DNA of 64,000 nucleotides from Marasmius tenuissimus (Eukaryota > Basidiomycota > Agaricomycetes > Agaricales > Marasmiaceae), in the NCBI GenBank assembly GCA_029532415.1, contig JAQOTA010000069.1, positions 3,018,049 to 3,082,048 on the forward strand, read 5' to 3'. The notes under the pieces were generated by a model. That model was not told the origin of the DNA and ran no database searches. It saw only the letters and a program-made list of their open reading frames with translations. This document shows, piece after piece, positions 1 to 12,598 of the stretch (the stretch's first letter is position 1; each line of letters opens with the position of its first letter). A program made the translations under genes and the position numbers.

Positions 1-3000
1 GGAGGTTTTAGTTATGGCATTGAAGGTCATGCTGAAGCCTTTTTGCAGAGGTGTGAATGGACTTGAACTGGGCAAGGCTTTGCAGGTCGCAAATCCTGTG
101 TTTACTCACTGGTGACTCGAAGCCTAAGCAGACTCTCCCACAAACCTCAAAGCACTTTCGAACCCTTCCAAAAGCGCAAGAAGACGCAAGATTTTCGATG
201 ACACGGGTATAACAAACGACGAAGGCAGAGAATGGAGTCGTAATGGTGGTAATGGTAGACGTTATTGGCGCTCGGAAGAAAGCGCTCGTGATTGTGATCA
301 TCCAACCGTGACACGTGCTACGCGTTTCTGTCACCGCGCGTCACGTCATCGCTTGAACCTGGACTTTCATCATCTCGAATCAGAATTCTCTAAACTCTCA
401 AAATTTCATCACTGCCGTGTATAAACCAAGGAAAACATGAAAGATGACCGGTGAGGCGTAGCTTATTCTTTATCCCGTATCCAATCCTAGCTAACAGTTG
501 TACCCGTTGGGCCCGGCACTAGAAAGAATTTGACACTATCATACCGGTGCTGGCCAGCCCTCAGCAATCTCGACATGAACGGCTGTTCTTACCTCAGAGG
601 GTGTGTATATTAGTCTGCTTTGACTCTTTTTGTGATATCAATGCATTCTTGCTCTGACAGGTGAAACCCATCATAAGGATCCGCATAAGCAACCTTTGAA
701 TTATACTAAAAGGCATTCAGGACCAGTCGAACGTAACGATATACTAGTCGTTGGTTCTCGTTGACCGTACACCGCCTTCATTCAATCACCTGCTGCTCGC
801 CAGTCTGGTTTAGTCGCATCAATATCGACGATTTGTGGATTTTATCGCGGATGAGCGGACCCAGGTCAAGGATTCGGATGGTGGACGTCGCCTGCGCAGA
901 CAAGTTTTGGTGGTTTTGATCGCTGTTTGTATGTCGGAATTGCACAGTGGCAAGGACTAGTACGTGTGAGGCTCTTCTCGTTCGCTCTTCTTCAATCGTT
1001 CCTCCGAAAGATGAAGAAATTCACCCCACCACAGTCAAGGGGACGAATAGCAAGCACTATCGTATGTCGAGGTTTGGAGTAAGTCAGCGATCTTCTTCTC
1101 TTCAGTTGCCATTCAACTTTCCGTCCCTAGTCGACACTCCAGGCAAAGTAGACGGAATACTGTCACCTGTCTCGGGCACGAAAATCATACGGAGCTTTCG
1201 AGGGCTGTTAGTAGGCGCTGGTATTAGAGAAAGCGGACGGTATACATCATGGTCGGGCTGAAGAGTGAGTCCTTGCCTTTGTTGGTGTAAACTCTTTTCT
1301 CACTGTTATCGTTCTAGCCCTGAACGAAAACTTAAAGGCGAACAAGTGGTGACTCGTACGCCGCTGTTGAACTGTTCGTCCTGGCTTCACGGCGAGCCAA
1401 GCAGCTCAACTCAGCCTAACGTTTTACCCGCGTCTGGCGGTGACCTAACTAGAGGACTTCATTTTGCTGATGTCACTCGCAGTTGATTCTTCTCTCGAGG
1501 TACGTTTCTTTCTACCCTCCATGTTGGCCCTTTCTCAAACTCGGGGCATCCTCCGCGTATCTTCCAAGTAGATGAGAAAGCGACCATGCGATCGCCCACA
1601 TGCGCGATTTTCTCCGCCTACTAGCTTGCAGCGTTAAGAAACGAGTTCGACCTCGTACACTTCCTCTGTTCTGTTGCGAGTCAAACCTACCAGTCTTCTT
1701 TCCTCGTTATCTCGCTGCAAGCCACTCGCTTCGGCTCTGGCTGAGAACGAAGGCGGAGACGGCCAAGTTGTCCAAGAACTGTTACTCCAGCTTCGGCGCC
1801 TCGATGTCATGGCCTATTTCTCCCCTCGGTATTTTCGGCCCACTTTCATCGTCATCAACTGTTTGCCCTACCTCTGAAGGTCAGCGACGATTGCGTTATA
1901 TAAGGTATACTCTGATTCCCTAACCAGGTGCCAACGGCATGGGAGGGGGTTCATATTCGACTTCTGGTGTCAAGCTGCCGTTTACTTCTCGCGGCTCGAG
2001 AGTTTTGCCGCACTTGGGCATGAAGTGCCGTCGACGATGGAAACGATAGTGGTTTGAACTGGCTGAAGGTAGGCCTACTTCTTCGAGCCTTTGTAGGAGC
2101 CTACGCTTTCAAGCTCTTATTGCTGACTCTTGGTCGTAGTCCAAAGCCCTGCACCTCTACTCCACCAGAGTTAGTTCGGGTCTGGTTACCTATTGGAACT
2201 GCGCCGTTAGCATACGCCGTATGGAGACCAATCCATGTACGTGATGGTGGTTTGTTATGCTGGTACTAGTCCCTTGATGTTTATCAACCCGTTTAGCACT
2301 TGGCCGACGTATCCTCGTTGGGCCCCGCTGCTGGGGTGTCGCTGCACTCTGACAAATTCCGATGCTGGGACTGAAACTCGGGCACGGAGAGATGCTGCCG
2401 ATGACCTGGGTTGAGTAGACACGAGGGGTACGTTCACCATACCCTCGTCGTCGTCGGATTTTAACTGATCAGTTTGTGCTTCTGTAGAGGTACAACGGAC
2501 AGACGAAGCTCTGTCTCGTCCTTGGGCCTTAGTCATCCTCTTCGCTACCTCTGGCACTTCTCTCAGCACGTTACCAGCAGCCGTTATTGTGGGCTTGCAG
2601 ACATTGAGCTAGCCCTTGGCGATGTCCGCCATACGCTCAAGCTCCCGTCCTTGAACTCCTTTTAGTACTTGTTGGCGCCAGCACGGGATTACGCCAATCT
2701 CGGCGTCGCATCTACCATGCACTATACGTATCCGTGGTCACCCCAGCAGGACTTTTGGATTCTAGACTTGGAGATGGATAACCCTTAGTGTTTGGTACTG
2801 GGAGGTATGTTTCCCAGTAACTTCCGGTGTCGTTGTTCTTTCCACTGACAAGTTTCTCAATTCAGATACGTGGAATGCTCACAGGCCAAAGCAGGAAAAG
2901 CTCGTCACCTCGCTTCCGCCCTCGCACCAGCTGTCAATGGCTTAGCTCGCTATTGCCTTTGTTACCAGACACCACAAGTTTTTTATGGTAGTTTCGTGGC

Positions 3001-4380
3001 AGTGCTTGCTCTAGTCTGCCGGCAGCACATATTCTCAATTCGCATCGCTATACCGGGAGCTGTGAGTGTCGGTCTTAGTCGCTATGCTCTCGGCCGCTCG
3101 CAGTTGTTCATCGCTAGGGATGCCTACGTCTCGACCGGGGTGCTTTGAACATAAATGCGTCTGAATCTTACTCTCGATGGGGAAGATGGCGCAGAGCTCC
3201 CGTCTTGGGAGGGATGGTGTCTCTCGAGTCGGAAGAGGGAGGTTACACTCACCACGGCTGATGGAGGAACGGATTTGAGCTCCACCTTACGGGTGTTTAC
3301 CATGCTACCACCTCCTGGTGTTCATTCGTCGCTGTTTCTCCCCCCACTCAGAACGTAGACTATCGTTGCTTGAAAGCTAGTTACTGTTGAATTTGAGTTG
3401 TTCTTCATCCTCACCTGCCATGTTCTTGCGTGAAATCTGAACATACGTTACTGAAGGGCCTTGGACGCCATGTGGGTAGTGCACGCTGCAGACCCATACC
3501 TTTTCTGCGTAATGTGATGATGAGTGTTGCGCTACTCGCACGCTTCCAATGCTGGCCCCATAGTTGTTGAGCAACCGGCTTCTTTACCATTGGGAAACAT
3601 TGTTCACGCTCCCGGTCAAGGGCGCCTCGGTTCTCCCTCAGACTGAGACAACCCCTCAAACTCGCCGTTCTGTCGATGGCACTTTGATCTTCACTACCGA
3701 TAGCAACTCTGCCGCCAGCTGCCTGTTTTACTCTGTTCCAAGGGAAGAATACCCCGACGTTCACAATAACTATCTGTATCTCGTACCAGGTCCACACCTC
3801 CACACCTCAATACCAGTGGTCTCCGATATTTCGACATAGATCGGGGATGTTCAATTCATTGACACTGAATAGGTGAGATCTAGGTCGTGTTCCTCTGTGC
3901 CTTTCGATGTTCACCGCGGATCCTTCTGGGTAGTGACATTGGTCGTTACTTATAGGAAGAGATTGAGCAGACAAGGCGATCTACTCATATACTGCTGGCT
4001 GGATACCCTATCCATCCACCTCATGGTACCCCAGAAAAATACCAAAGTATAGGAGGAACCAGCCATTGGATTGGGCCAATTCTTTTTTTCCAGGACAGGT
4101 GGGAAGGTCTAGTATGGTATTCTTTGGTCTGATCCTCTTATCACACTCCCGCGGTCTATATCAAGCATGATAGATCAAACTGACAATTTTGGGACTGATA
4201 AGGAAGTATAGAGACATCCAGTGATCAGATAAGGCTAATTCTTTTTTTTCCCGGCAGCCAATAGCCCAAAGAATCATATTCTGAAGTGCGATTGTCCGAT
4301 AATCTTCCCGCGATGAGGGATGAGACAGAATAGTGAGAAATTGGGGGTGTAAGAGAGTTGTTGGAGAATACAGGAAGCGA
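1..4380. other. no supportable gene (left part of window)
   Basis: Open frames in this stretch are short (at most about 130 codons), overlap on both strands, and show no recognisable domain. A few GT...AG segments with a CTAAC- or CTGAC-like branch point occur, for example about 1264-1317, so a decayed intron-rich gene is possible. I could not chain exons into a convincing protein. Two T-rich runs sit near 4083 and 4245. I see no tRNA, rRNA or terminal repeat here. Confidence 0.4.
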
Positions 4381-5269
4381 GCTATTTATATGCCACCCGT
4401 CGATCATAGTGTTCGACGACCAAAAAGTCGAACCGTCGTATCTTTTTTTCCATCCGTCCCCTCCCCATAATTCTTTCCATTCTGGACAGATATACGTCTG
4501 AATATTGGGATTTGCGATGGAAACCCATGGATATCCCGTCCGGGCGAAATGGAGGTACGAGGAGGACGGGGGGGCTCAATTTCGACCTTTTGCCCCATAT
4601 CCCGGTTCGGACCCATCCAATCCTTTTGTTCTCGGTCAGTGAAATGCTCGTACGGGTTCCAGGAACATTTCGTCGCACCAGAAGGTATACCGAAAATCCG
4701 GTTCTTGCCTTGCCAGGGTCGAAACACTGAAAACCCCGCCAAAAACCCCGAAAATTCCACTGATCCTCACTTATCCTCACTCGGACATGTCGTGGGGGGG
4801 AGCTAGTGTGCGGGATCTCTTTGTATGGATGCCTGGAGCAATTTATTACTGCCAGGCCAGTCGCCCTAACGCCGTTCTGGAACACCAGAGGATGGTTTCC
4901 AGGAAGGACCCCCCAACGCCATCCAAAACAGCATCAAATGAGGATATCCTGACCGGACCTTCATGGATCCACACGTTTAGGGGCTCATCCACGAGCTATC
5001 ACTACCAGGAACAATAGATCACTGCAAAGCTAAGCGATCCGGGGAGGATAAGCGGTTGGAAAAGGATGTCTATTTCGGCCCATTCCCATAGGAAGCTGAA
5101 ACTCTCACAAAAGACCACATATCCCGGTGTCGGTCGGACCCACTGCCAGCACGTCACTTTCAGGCTTCAGATACATGTATTTAGGTCATTTTATTACTGC
5201 CAGACCAAGTGATTCGGTGGACGGGTCCCATCTCAGAAGGTTAGGGGTTATTAGGACCTCCCAGGGAAC
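4381..5269. other. overlapping open frames, probably non-coding
   Basis: Frames of up to 167 codons overlap on both strands between about 4381 and 4890. None has low-complexity or domain features that favour one strand. The DNA is rich in runs such as CCCGAAAA and GGGGG, which keep several frames open by composition. I regard it as repeat-derived spacer, not a gene. Confidence 0.35.
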
Positions 5270-5462
5270 TACCAGGGGACCAAAATACCTTTACCAGGGG
5301 ACCAACAGACAGTGACACCAGGGGACCGACAATGTGACCCCAGGGGACTGACAATGTGACCCCAGGGGACCGACAAAGTGACACCAGGGGACTGACAGGG
5401 AGACATACGCCAGTATACCAGGGGACTGACAGGGAGACATATGCCAGTATACCCAGCACCTG
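5270..5462 (+). repeat. minisatellite with CCAGGGGACYGACA core
   Basis: The core CCAGGGGAC(C/T)(G/A)ACA recurs about seven times, near 5271, 5293, 5319, 5340, 5361, 5382 and 5419. Spacing is first about 21 bases and then about 37, because the last two units carry an added stretch ending in CCAGTATACC. The array lies about 100 bases left of the relic TET/JBP exons. No protein-coding role is apparent. Confidence 0.8.
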
Positions 5463-5555
5463 CTCAGTACCCACGGTCCCTTTGGTTCGTCCCGGAAGAA
5501 CCAGGAGTGATAGAGTGCTTGAGGCACATGCACACTCTCTCATTCTTCCGAGAAG

Positions 5556-5850
5556 AAGCATGACACACATAGTCGACTTCGAGAAGTACAGTCATTATTT
5601 CAGCTGCCCTTCAAGCAACACTGATCATTCAAATCTCAGAGCTGAGGGTCTTGTCGAGATCTTTTGGGAAGGTTGCGAGGATTATCATGTGACCATGGCA
5701 TCTAAAGATGATGGCCCGGTGACATGATGGGGGACCTCGATTCAATTGACGAAGGCAATTGTTGATTGGATACGGAGTCTCGATGATCACTACGCCACTC
5801 ATCCATTCTCCCCATCCATGATTCTATCACCTTCTGATCGCCTAATAACC
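5556..5850 (+). pseudogene. TET/JBP-like dioxygenase, last two exons only (relic)
   Basis: The last exon (from about 5629) translates as AEGLVEIFWEG, then an H-x-T segment and, after a stop, WGTSIQLTKAIV. It matches the end of the intact gene at 33853-35893. The end of the preceding exon (VDFEK, then GT) is also kept, with the intron between. The codon that is Arg (CGA) in the intact copy is TGA here (about 5726), which breaks the frame and fits a C-to-T change at CpG. Everything upstream is missing. The tail runs into the oppositely oriented JmjC relic near 5850. It cannot make a functional enzyme. Confidence 0.75.
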
Positions 5851-6813
5851 CTAAGTTCTGGAATAGATCGACCGCCAACATCGAATGGGAGAAGTCTTTG
5901 ATTGTCGGAACTTCTGGGGTGAAACGAACATTGTGGGGCTGGGGACCGTTGCATTGGTAGCGAAAGAATCCAACTGACTTCGAATGATTTTTGATAGCCT
6001 CAATGATTTTTGATAGCCTCGAAAATCCGCTGAACCTTCTTGTAGATTGAAGGTCGTAGGACAGGAGGAGTATCAATGAGCTTTTCGAAATCGAAAACCC
6101 AAATGTTGAAGGTAAATGCTTCAAGACAATCAGCACGCATTGTATATAGAATAGAGAAGGGTCGAACTTACGTTGTTTTGCAGCCACAACTTCCGACGTT
6201 GGGATCTCGGAAGGGTTTCAAGAGATAACGAAGTCAGGCACGGGAGATAGAGAAGAAGAGACCTCTCAAGACATGGTAGGAGGCTCTGCAGAGGACGAGG
6301 GGGTGACGGACGGAGGTCTGAGTAGATCTGAACTCTCGGAGGGGCTAAGAATCTGGATAAGTAAATAACGAGTCAAAAACAAGATGGTAATGCACCCTTT
6401 ATCAGTTCTCTGCTTCTTTTTCGGCCTGGATACATCACTCTTCCACTTACTTCCCTGACGCCAGCCCTTCGATTTCGGATTGAGTGAGTAGTTGCTCATC
6501 TCCTTGATGGGGCACCAGATCTTCTCGGATCCCGAAAGGGCGTACTCTACCCATTTCGTGGTCTTCTCGTCTCCTTGATATACCCAAACCTTATCATCAT
6601 GCCAAAAAACATCTCCGGTCGACCTCCCTTTCTCCGTATTCGTGTCGACATCATGCTCAAATTTCCGAGTTTGCCAGACAAACTTGCCTACGTTATTGAC
6701 GCTCGTCGTCTCTTCAAATATATTGACATCCGCTGAAAAATGTGTTAGAAGGGACCGCTGGATGTATGTGATTATGACTCACTGTCCAGAGGAAGGTCGG
6801 AGACCCTGGTCAT
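5851..6813 (-). pseudogene. JmjC-like dioxygenase family, N-terminal relic (copy 1)
   Basis: This is the first of three paralogues; the others are at 39871 and 50909. Exon 1 starts at the ATG 6813-6811 and breaks at the same point as the intact copies (25-31 nt, then GT). The 50-nt intron 6782-6733 follows. Exon 2 holds the shared region with GDVFWHDDKVWVYQGDEKTT and SLNPKSKGWRQ. Later exons carry stops, and a perfect 19-base tandem duplication (5983-6001 and 6002-6020) shifts the frame. Homology ends near NVRFTP...DLFQN, before the Fe(II)-binding half, where the TET/JBP relic begins on the other strand. The catalytic domain is absent. GGTTGC/GCAACC-like repeats lie just upstream (about 6868-6930), as in the other copies. 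Confidence 0.75.
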
Positions 6814-6867
6814 CGTGGTTGAAGGGTAAGTCGCGAAGAATTAGTAATCCTAAGTTTGCCAACAAGT

Positions 6868-6930
6868 GCCGCGGCTAGCTGCGGGTACCCACGGACTGGT
6901 GCGGACGGTTGCAGACACCCGCGGACACCC
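6868..6930. promoter_or_regulatory. GGTTGC-type repeat upstream of JmjC copy 1
   Basis: Degenerate copies of GGTTGC/GCAACC and CCGCGG-like words lie 55-117 bases upstream of the relic JmjC start. An ATTAGTAATC box (GATTACTAAT on the coding strand) is at about 6840-6849. Both elements recur upstream of the two intact JmjC genes. A regulatory role is inferred only from this shared position. Confidence 0.45.
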
Positions 6931-7469
6931 TCATCCTGCTTTCTCTCCCCACGTAAGTCTGTTCTCCCTTCATTCCTCGAGTCTTTACTCACAGTTTTGC
7001 AATGATTAAGAGTACATTTTCACATTTATTTGTGATGGAACCTTGACAACCGAAGCCTATACCTACATTGTATAGTATATATCGTACACGAGGGTTCCGA
7101 GCTCCAAGAAGCTACGAAAACATTCGACGTCAGTGGGTATCTGCACATATCATAAGGAAAAACTTACCATGATTCATTACGAGGGCTGTTAAGTGATTAC
7201 AAGAGTATGGAAGATGTTTTCTACGTCAATCGCTCACGCGGGTAACATCTGGAATGAAAGTAAGGACTTACATGGTTGAAACGTCTGGGATGGCGGCAAA
7301 TTTGCCACCCATTGTTTCGTTGAGTTATGGTAAGCCTAAAACGAAGTCTGGTCAGTAAAGGATCAACCACTATACATGAGCGGGGGACTTACAGCATGAT
7401 TCGTAGCGGGGAGTCGTACAGAGCATGGGAAAACGAGTGAGAGCAAGAACATCGTATAATGAAAGTGCT
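6931..7469. other. no supportable gene
   Basis: Short open frames only. Several GTAAG- and CTTAC-like splice motifs occur, mostly readable on the minus strand, and may belong to the intron-rich relic to the right. No domain is recognisable. Confidence 0.3.
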
Positions 7470-8097
7470 GTAGAACTGAGTGTCGTCAGTAAAATATAAA
7501 GGTAATTCAGTGTGTCGACATACAATCCAGTTTCGAGAGCGGAAGTTGAAAAGCAGCAAGCGTGACATCTAGATTGAGGGTCAGGTACGCTGCATTTGCG
7601 AAATGATAAAAAACTTACCATGTACATCAGAGAGCGTGATTTAGAGAGCTGACAGAACGTATAGTCAGCAACGCCGACGTCGAAGACGATACTAGACACG
7701 TACCAATAGCAATAACGATAACAATTAAAACAGTGGCTACTCGTATCATCAGTGTGAATATTCGTGAGTAGAAAGGTAAAAAAAAAAGACTCACGTTTGG
7801 ACCGTGAGAGGTAACGGGTAACGGGAGGTCGGGAGGTCAGGATTCAGGCGCGTCGATCAACGTACTTGCGATAGTCCTCATCACGAATAGCATCGAGGTT
7901 GATAAACTTTTCATTAATGGAGGTAGCTGTTGAGTTATCGTGAGCCAAAACACTTACAAGGAGCAACATATTGGACTTACTATAAGTTAAGGTGGGATCA
8001 GCACCTGTAAATGATAGTCAGTACATGTTTCATCGAGTGAAAAGATTGAAAGATGGACTTACCCTCAATCAAAACCCACCTGCTGGGGTCTCGATAC
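7470..8097. repeat. direct repeat D, copy 1
   Basis: About 625 bases recur in the same orientation at 12599-13210 with a few percent divergence; the matching stretches begin with GAACTGAGTGTCGTCAG and end near CCTCAATCAAAA. The repeat spans the 3' exons of an unidentified minus-strand gene. In copy 1 these chain as EVHGWYRDPSRWVLIE, GADPTLTY and INEKFINLDAIRDEDYRKYV, ending at a stop at 7844-7846. The exon borders are GT/AG with introns near 55 nt. I do not recognise the protein. Just right, on the plus strand at about 8200-8390, DIVWARDLD resembles the relic at 29395-30515. Confidence 0.65.
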
Positions 8098-8394
8098 CAC
8101 CCGTGGACTTCAAAAACAGATAAGTGTACACGACAGCAATGAGATTCACAAGTCATTGGTTGGAGAACTTGTTGATGAAGTCTTGGGATACGACAGAGAG
8201 TGACAACCACTTCACCCAGCTAAAGGTATCTTTGAGCATCCTCGACTGGTCCTCATCGATGCCGAGGAACTTGAACGTGATATCGTCTGGGCCCGAGACC
8301 TGGATGTGGAAGATGCCGGTCAGGGTGAATGTGGACGAATGCAGGGTATAATCAAATTTAACCACCGATCTGGATCTATGTACAAATCATGAGT

Positions 8395-9735
8395 CTTTTG
8401 GGCCTCCTCACGTCAACAGGTTCGTCTCAGACGCTCAGGGATCAATCAGTAATTGTCTGTGACATAATAGAGAACTAACCAGTCCTTTCCAGCAATCATC
8501 CGGGATGAATGCTGGCAGGGATGTCATATTATTTGACTGTGATGAATGCCCCAATGACTGTTAACCGAGGGATTTGGTACCTAACCTTTTACCGAGGGGT
8601 TGGGCTACCTTATTCCGAGTATTTGACCCGGACGAAGGTCCCAATTGACCTAACCGAGGGGTTCGGGGGTTACATGGAGTCTCATAGAGTGTTCGTCCGG
8701 GATGATTGAAAATGACACATGGTTACTGTAGCAACGCAGTTCCTTTGCAAGCGACTGTTGAATTGTTAATCCCCGATGAATGTTGGCAGTGTAACCACCT
8801 AGCGAGGGACCAGAGTATGCCGAAGCCAGTGACATTCCTTCTCTCAGTGATCGTCCAGGATGAACAACTGGAGAGCCTGATGAAATCTCTCGTGGAGCAC
8901 TTTTTTGCCGGTGTTGTTCTTCCCAGACACATAAGTGTAACGTACTGATCAAAGCACGAAGTGATGGACCGGGGTGGAGTTATATTAAAGCCAATCCTCG
9001 GTGTTTGTCCAGGTCGAATGCAATTCACAAATTACGTTCGACCTGGACTTCCCTTCGGATGCCTCTATCTTCTAGGGTTCGTCCTGGAGAAACAGCAATC
9101 ACCACCTCCCCCTCAATCAATTTCATTTGCAAGATGCATGGACAAAATGAAGCAGAAAAGGGTGTAGACTGCTTTAATCACGACATACACATCTATGTGT
9201 CTGGGAAGAACAACACCGGCAAAAAAAGAGTACTCCACGAGAGATTTCATCAGGCTCTCCATTTGTTCATCCTGGACGATCACTGAGAGAAGGAATGTCA
9301 CTGGCTTCGGCATACTCTGGTCCCTCGCTAGGTGGTTACACTGCCAACATTCATCGGGGATTAACAATTCAACAGTCGCTTGCAAAGGAACTGCGTTGCT
9401 ACAGTAACCATGTGTCATTTTCAATCATCCCGGACGAACACTCTATGAGACTCCATGTAACCCCCGAACCCCTCGGTTAGGTCAATTGGGACCTTCGTCC
9501 GGGTCAAATACTCGGAATAAGGTAGCCCAACCCCTCGGTAAAAGGTTAGGTACCAAATCCCTCGGTTAACAGTCATTGGGGCATTCATCACAGTCAAATA
9601 ATATGACATCCCTGCCAGCATTCATCCCGGACGATTGCTGGAAAGGACCGGTTAGTTCTCTATTACGTCACAGACAATTACTGATTGATCCCTGAGCGTC
9701 TGAGACGAACCTGTTGACGTGAGAAGGCCCAAAAG
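8395..9735. mobile_element. fold-back element, copy 1
   Basis: A left arm (about 8395-8937) and a right arm (about 9190-9735) are near-perfect reverse complements, separated by a 252-base loop. Inside the loop is a smaller perfect inverted repeat, GTCCAGGTCGAA at 9007-9018 and its complement at 9037-9048. The arms carry repeated CCGAGGGGTT/CCGAGGGATTT words. No long open frame or transposase lies inside, so this looks like a non-autonomous fold-back or MITE-type element. Related copies are at 13931-14575 and 15394-16646. Confidence 0.75.
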
Positions 9736-10142
9736 ATGTACTTCCTAGATGATCATCAGTAGGTGTAAAAATAAATTCTTGATGTGCGCCAAAGCTCGCT
9801 TTGGTGCTTGCTGCTGTGGGCACCTCGGCTATTGCAGAGAACACATCTTATATAATACGTGGTACAGATCCGCCAAACTGTACCACTTATTATGTAAGAC
9901 GCCAGCAGCACAACAAACCGAAGTCAGTACGTTCTCTCCATTCCTGTCATTTATGAAATTCTAACAAGGTTTTTAGTGCTCAGAAGCCCCCGTTAGTTTA
10001 TTAGAACAGAATGACAGACACAAGCTCCCCTCATCTATCTCAGTTGACCCAACAAACCATTTCAGCGACACCAGATAGAAACCCACAAGTATAACATACT
10101 TGCTATCTGGGCTCATCAGTGACCATACCTTTTCGGATGTGT
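8471..10142. repeat. large inverted repeat, left arm
   Basis: These 1,672 bases reappear in reverse orientation at 14975-16646, with only scattered differences visible. The arm holds most of the fold-back element plus about 400 bases to its right. The shared stretch ends at CGGATGTGT. The two arms enclose about 4.8 kb. The arrangement could come from an inverted duplication or from two insertions of one composite element. Confidence 0.8.
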
Positions 10143-11885
10143 CGAAGGTCGGCTCGCAAGGCAACTCATGTGGGAGGAGCGTAACCTGCTGCAGCCGACC
10201 CTCGAGGCATATCTACAAGAGAGCAGCCATCTCGACTGACACAGGAAATCCCCCATCGATTGCAAATGCAGATTTCCCGAATTGGAAGCATGAAAGGACT
10301 CTTCAGAGCACAGCGAACTCGTCGTCAATGAGACCCAGACCAAATCACAGGGGTGTGTACAGATTTGTATGATCCTATTGCTGTCGCCAGCAACTCAGCG
10401 GTTCGATAGGGTTCGTGATCTCATCAAGGACACATTGAAGACGTGGCGCGAGCTCGAGGACGCGACCGCACAAGCCTTGAAAGAAGAATTGGAACGTGTT
10501 TTTGGGCAGTAGCAGAGTCGAATGCCACAGCGAGGGTTGCCGCCCTTTTCGAGTCCCGAAGTGATGTCGAAGAATAAGTCAGCAGAGCGAAGAGAAAGCC
10601 CTTACTATTGCCTATTATTCCTGAGACCTTACTGCCTTTATACGCTGCCGTTCGTGGTCGAATCAGCGGCATCATTCAGTAGTCTCAACAGCTCCTTTGT
10701 TGCTCTGGTCTCACCACGCCTTCAACCATGAGGTTGTCCCGACGCTATGCTTTCATTTCAATATACTATCTTATCTTGTTCACCATCACTCCCTCCGCCC
10801 TCCGTACACGTGCGATCTTCAAGTCCCCATTATTTCATCAGCTAATGGAGTGCACATGCTTTTCAAACGCAAATCCCCCTGCGTTGTAGTTTCATGTAAC
10901 GTCAAAACCTTCATGGGTGTAGCGGTGCTTCACATGTAATGAAGCGGATTCTCTTGTTTGATGGGTGCAATAAACAGTCGAGATCGTAAGTTAAATGTGC
11001 TCATCGTCCTTGGATACCTTTTTTGGTCGACTGATCTTTCACTTGCATTTCGGGCGAAACTTAATGCACTCGAATCATTGCAACAGCTCTGGGTTTTCGG
11101 CATTCAACTTCTCAGTACGAAAACTTTGCAAAAATGCTCGAGCCGACCCCTGTCTGAAGGCATCGAAATATTGTCTGACGAGGAAGAAAATTAGCACGAC
11201 TCTACAAGCGAAAACGGACGGCTGATAGTGATAGTGATAGTATATCTAAGTCTTACGCGCAAACGGGCACTTCCAATGCCACTCGACTCCTCACCCAGAT
11301 TGACAGGAAAGAACATGTCTCTGTCCAAAGCATAAGAAGATCTGTATTTAACGTAAATATCCTTGACAAGGTTACTCAGAACTACACAGTGATGTAGCAA
11401 GTCAAGGAGAGGAGGATGACTCTGAAGACCTAGAGGACATTTGGACGGTAGCTGATAAGAATTGCTGTCATTCCTTTCGTATTCCGAGTCGTTGGACCCC
11501 TTGTTGCTTTCGACGGATCCGGTTCATCGGAGAGTCGTCACTAATCAAGTCCGATGAACCATTACATCCAACTGGACAGCCAGGCCTCCGCACTCCGATT
11601 CTCGAACGTGTTCAGATTGATACGTTAGATATGCAGGTGTGACTCATGAGCACCGAAGTAAGAGACGCCGGAGTCGGAACATGAGGTTGTTGTAACTTGT
11701 TGTGGCGTTGCTGGGATGTGTTGGTTCAGAACCAGGAAGACAAGAATCGTGCAAGGGCTCTATGTACAGGGCGGGCAGAGTGAGGAGCACGGTATAAAGG
11801 TGTCTAGGAAATGGGAAAACTCCAGACTCCAGTGAGGAGAAGAAATGGAGAGTTGATGTGTACCGTGACGCATAGTGGGAATGCG
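10143..11885 (+). pseudogene. coding-like relics, unidentified
   Basis: Between the large inverted arms, several plus-strand segments look like decayed exons. One around 10160-10370 reads RLARQLMWEERNLLQ, then two TGA stops. Another at about 10400-10600 contains DLIKDTLKTWRELEDATAQA, followed by a frame change and ATARVAALFESRSDVEE. A third near 11400-11460 is acidic (EEDDSEDLEDIWT). They could belong to one broken gene cut by the repeat arm at 10142. I do not recognise the family, and exon joins are uncertain. Confidence 0.3.
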
Positions 11886-12503
11886 ATAACTACTGAGAGC
11901 GGTTGCAACCACCCGCAACCACCCGCGGGTACCTGCAGCCGGTTGTGACCAGGCTACTGATACTCAGTTGGATGTACGTCTCCAGCCCTCTAGTTATGTA
12001 TGTACAAGTGGGCCTCAAGAACCTCTTTCTGTATCTCTGAGCGTGCTTTATGCGTACCTTTACTCTTAAATTATCCAGAAGAGAACCGTCAAAGACGGAG
12101 AGTGTGAGTTATCCGAACGTGAATCGATCCACATACGATTGTCATAACCTTCAGTTCAGAGTCACAAGTGGGCCTCAGAGACCTGTTTCCATGTCTCTGA
12201 GTATGCTTTGTGCGTAACTTTACTCTCACATTATCCCGAAGAGAACCGTTGAAGACAGAGAGAGTGAGTTGTCCGAATTCAAATCGATCCACGTCCAATT
12301 ATCATGATTTCTGGTTCAGAGTTGCAAGTAGGCCACATGTACCTGTGTTTTCAGTTACCATGTGTCTGAGAGGTACCTTCAGCCTTGAACGAGACAACAG
12401 AAATTTAAGACAGTAAGTACAAGATTGGCGATAGCCGAATGGCTGTGCTTTCCTGTACCGTGGCTGTGGCTTCCTGTGCTGCAGGGGTAATTTTATGGTT
12501 AAA
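11886..12503. repeat. element Q, copy 1 (long form)
   Basis: One end is ATAACTACTGAGAGCGG followed by GGTTGCAACC-type repeats; the other end is ...GGGGTAATTTTATGGTTAA. Inside is a tandem repeat of about 160 bases, two full units and a partial third, each starting near CACAAGTGGGCCTCA. A shorter inverted copy lies at 35999-36447, and an internally deleted inverted copy at 14831-14950. No coding capacity is evident. This resembles a small non-autonomous element with a variable internal array. Confidence 0.65.
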
Positions 12504-12598
12504 GGGATACGTGTGTTATGTTCCATGCTCCCTCATAGCTTTTTACTGACATTCACATTCGTTCCTGTGGTTCCTCCAAGAGGAATGTGTATGTTGCT

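Noticed and set aside
4382..4885. 167-codon minus-strand frame as a gene
   Set aside because: Frames overlap it on the plus strand, no domain is visible, and the composition is repeat-like.
8395..9735. Several 60-100-codon frames repeated in the fold-back arms as conserved small proteins
   Set aside because: They recur only because the DNA is repeated; both strands give such frames and none has protein-like features.
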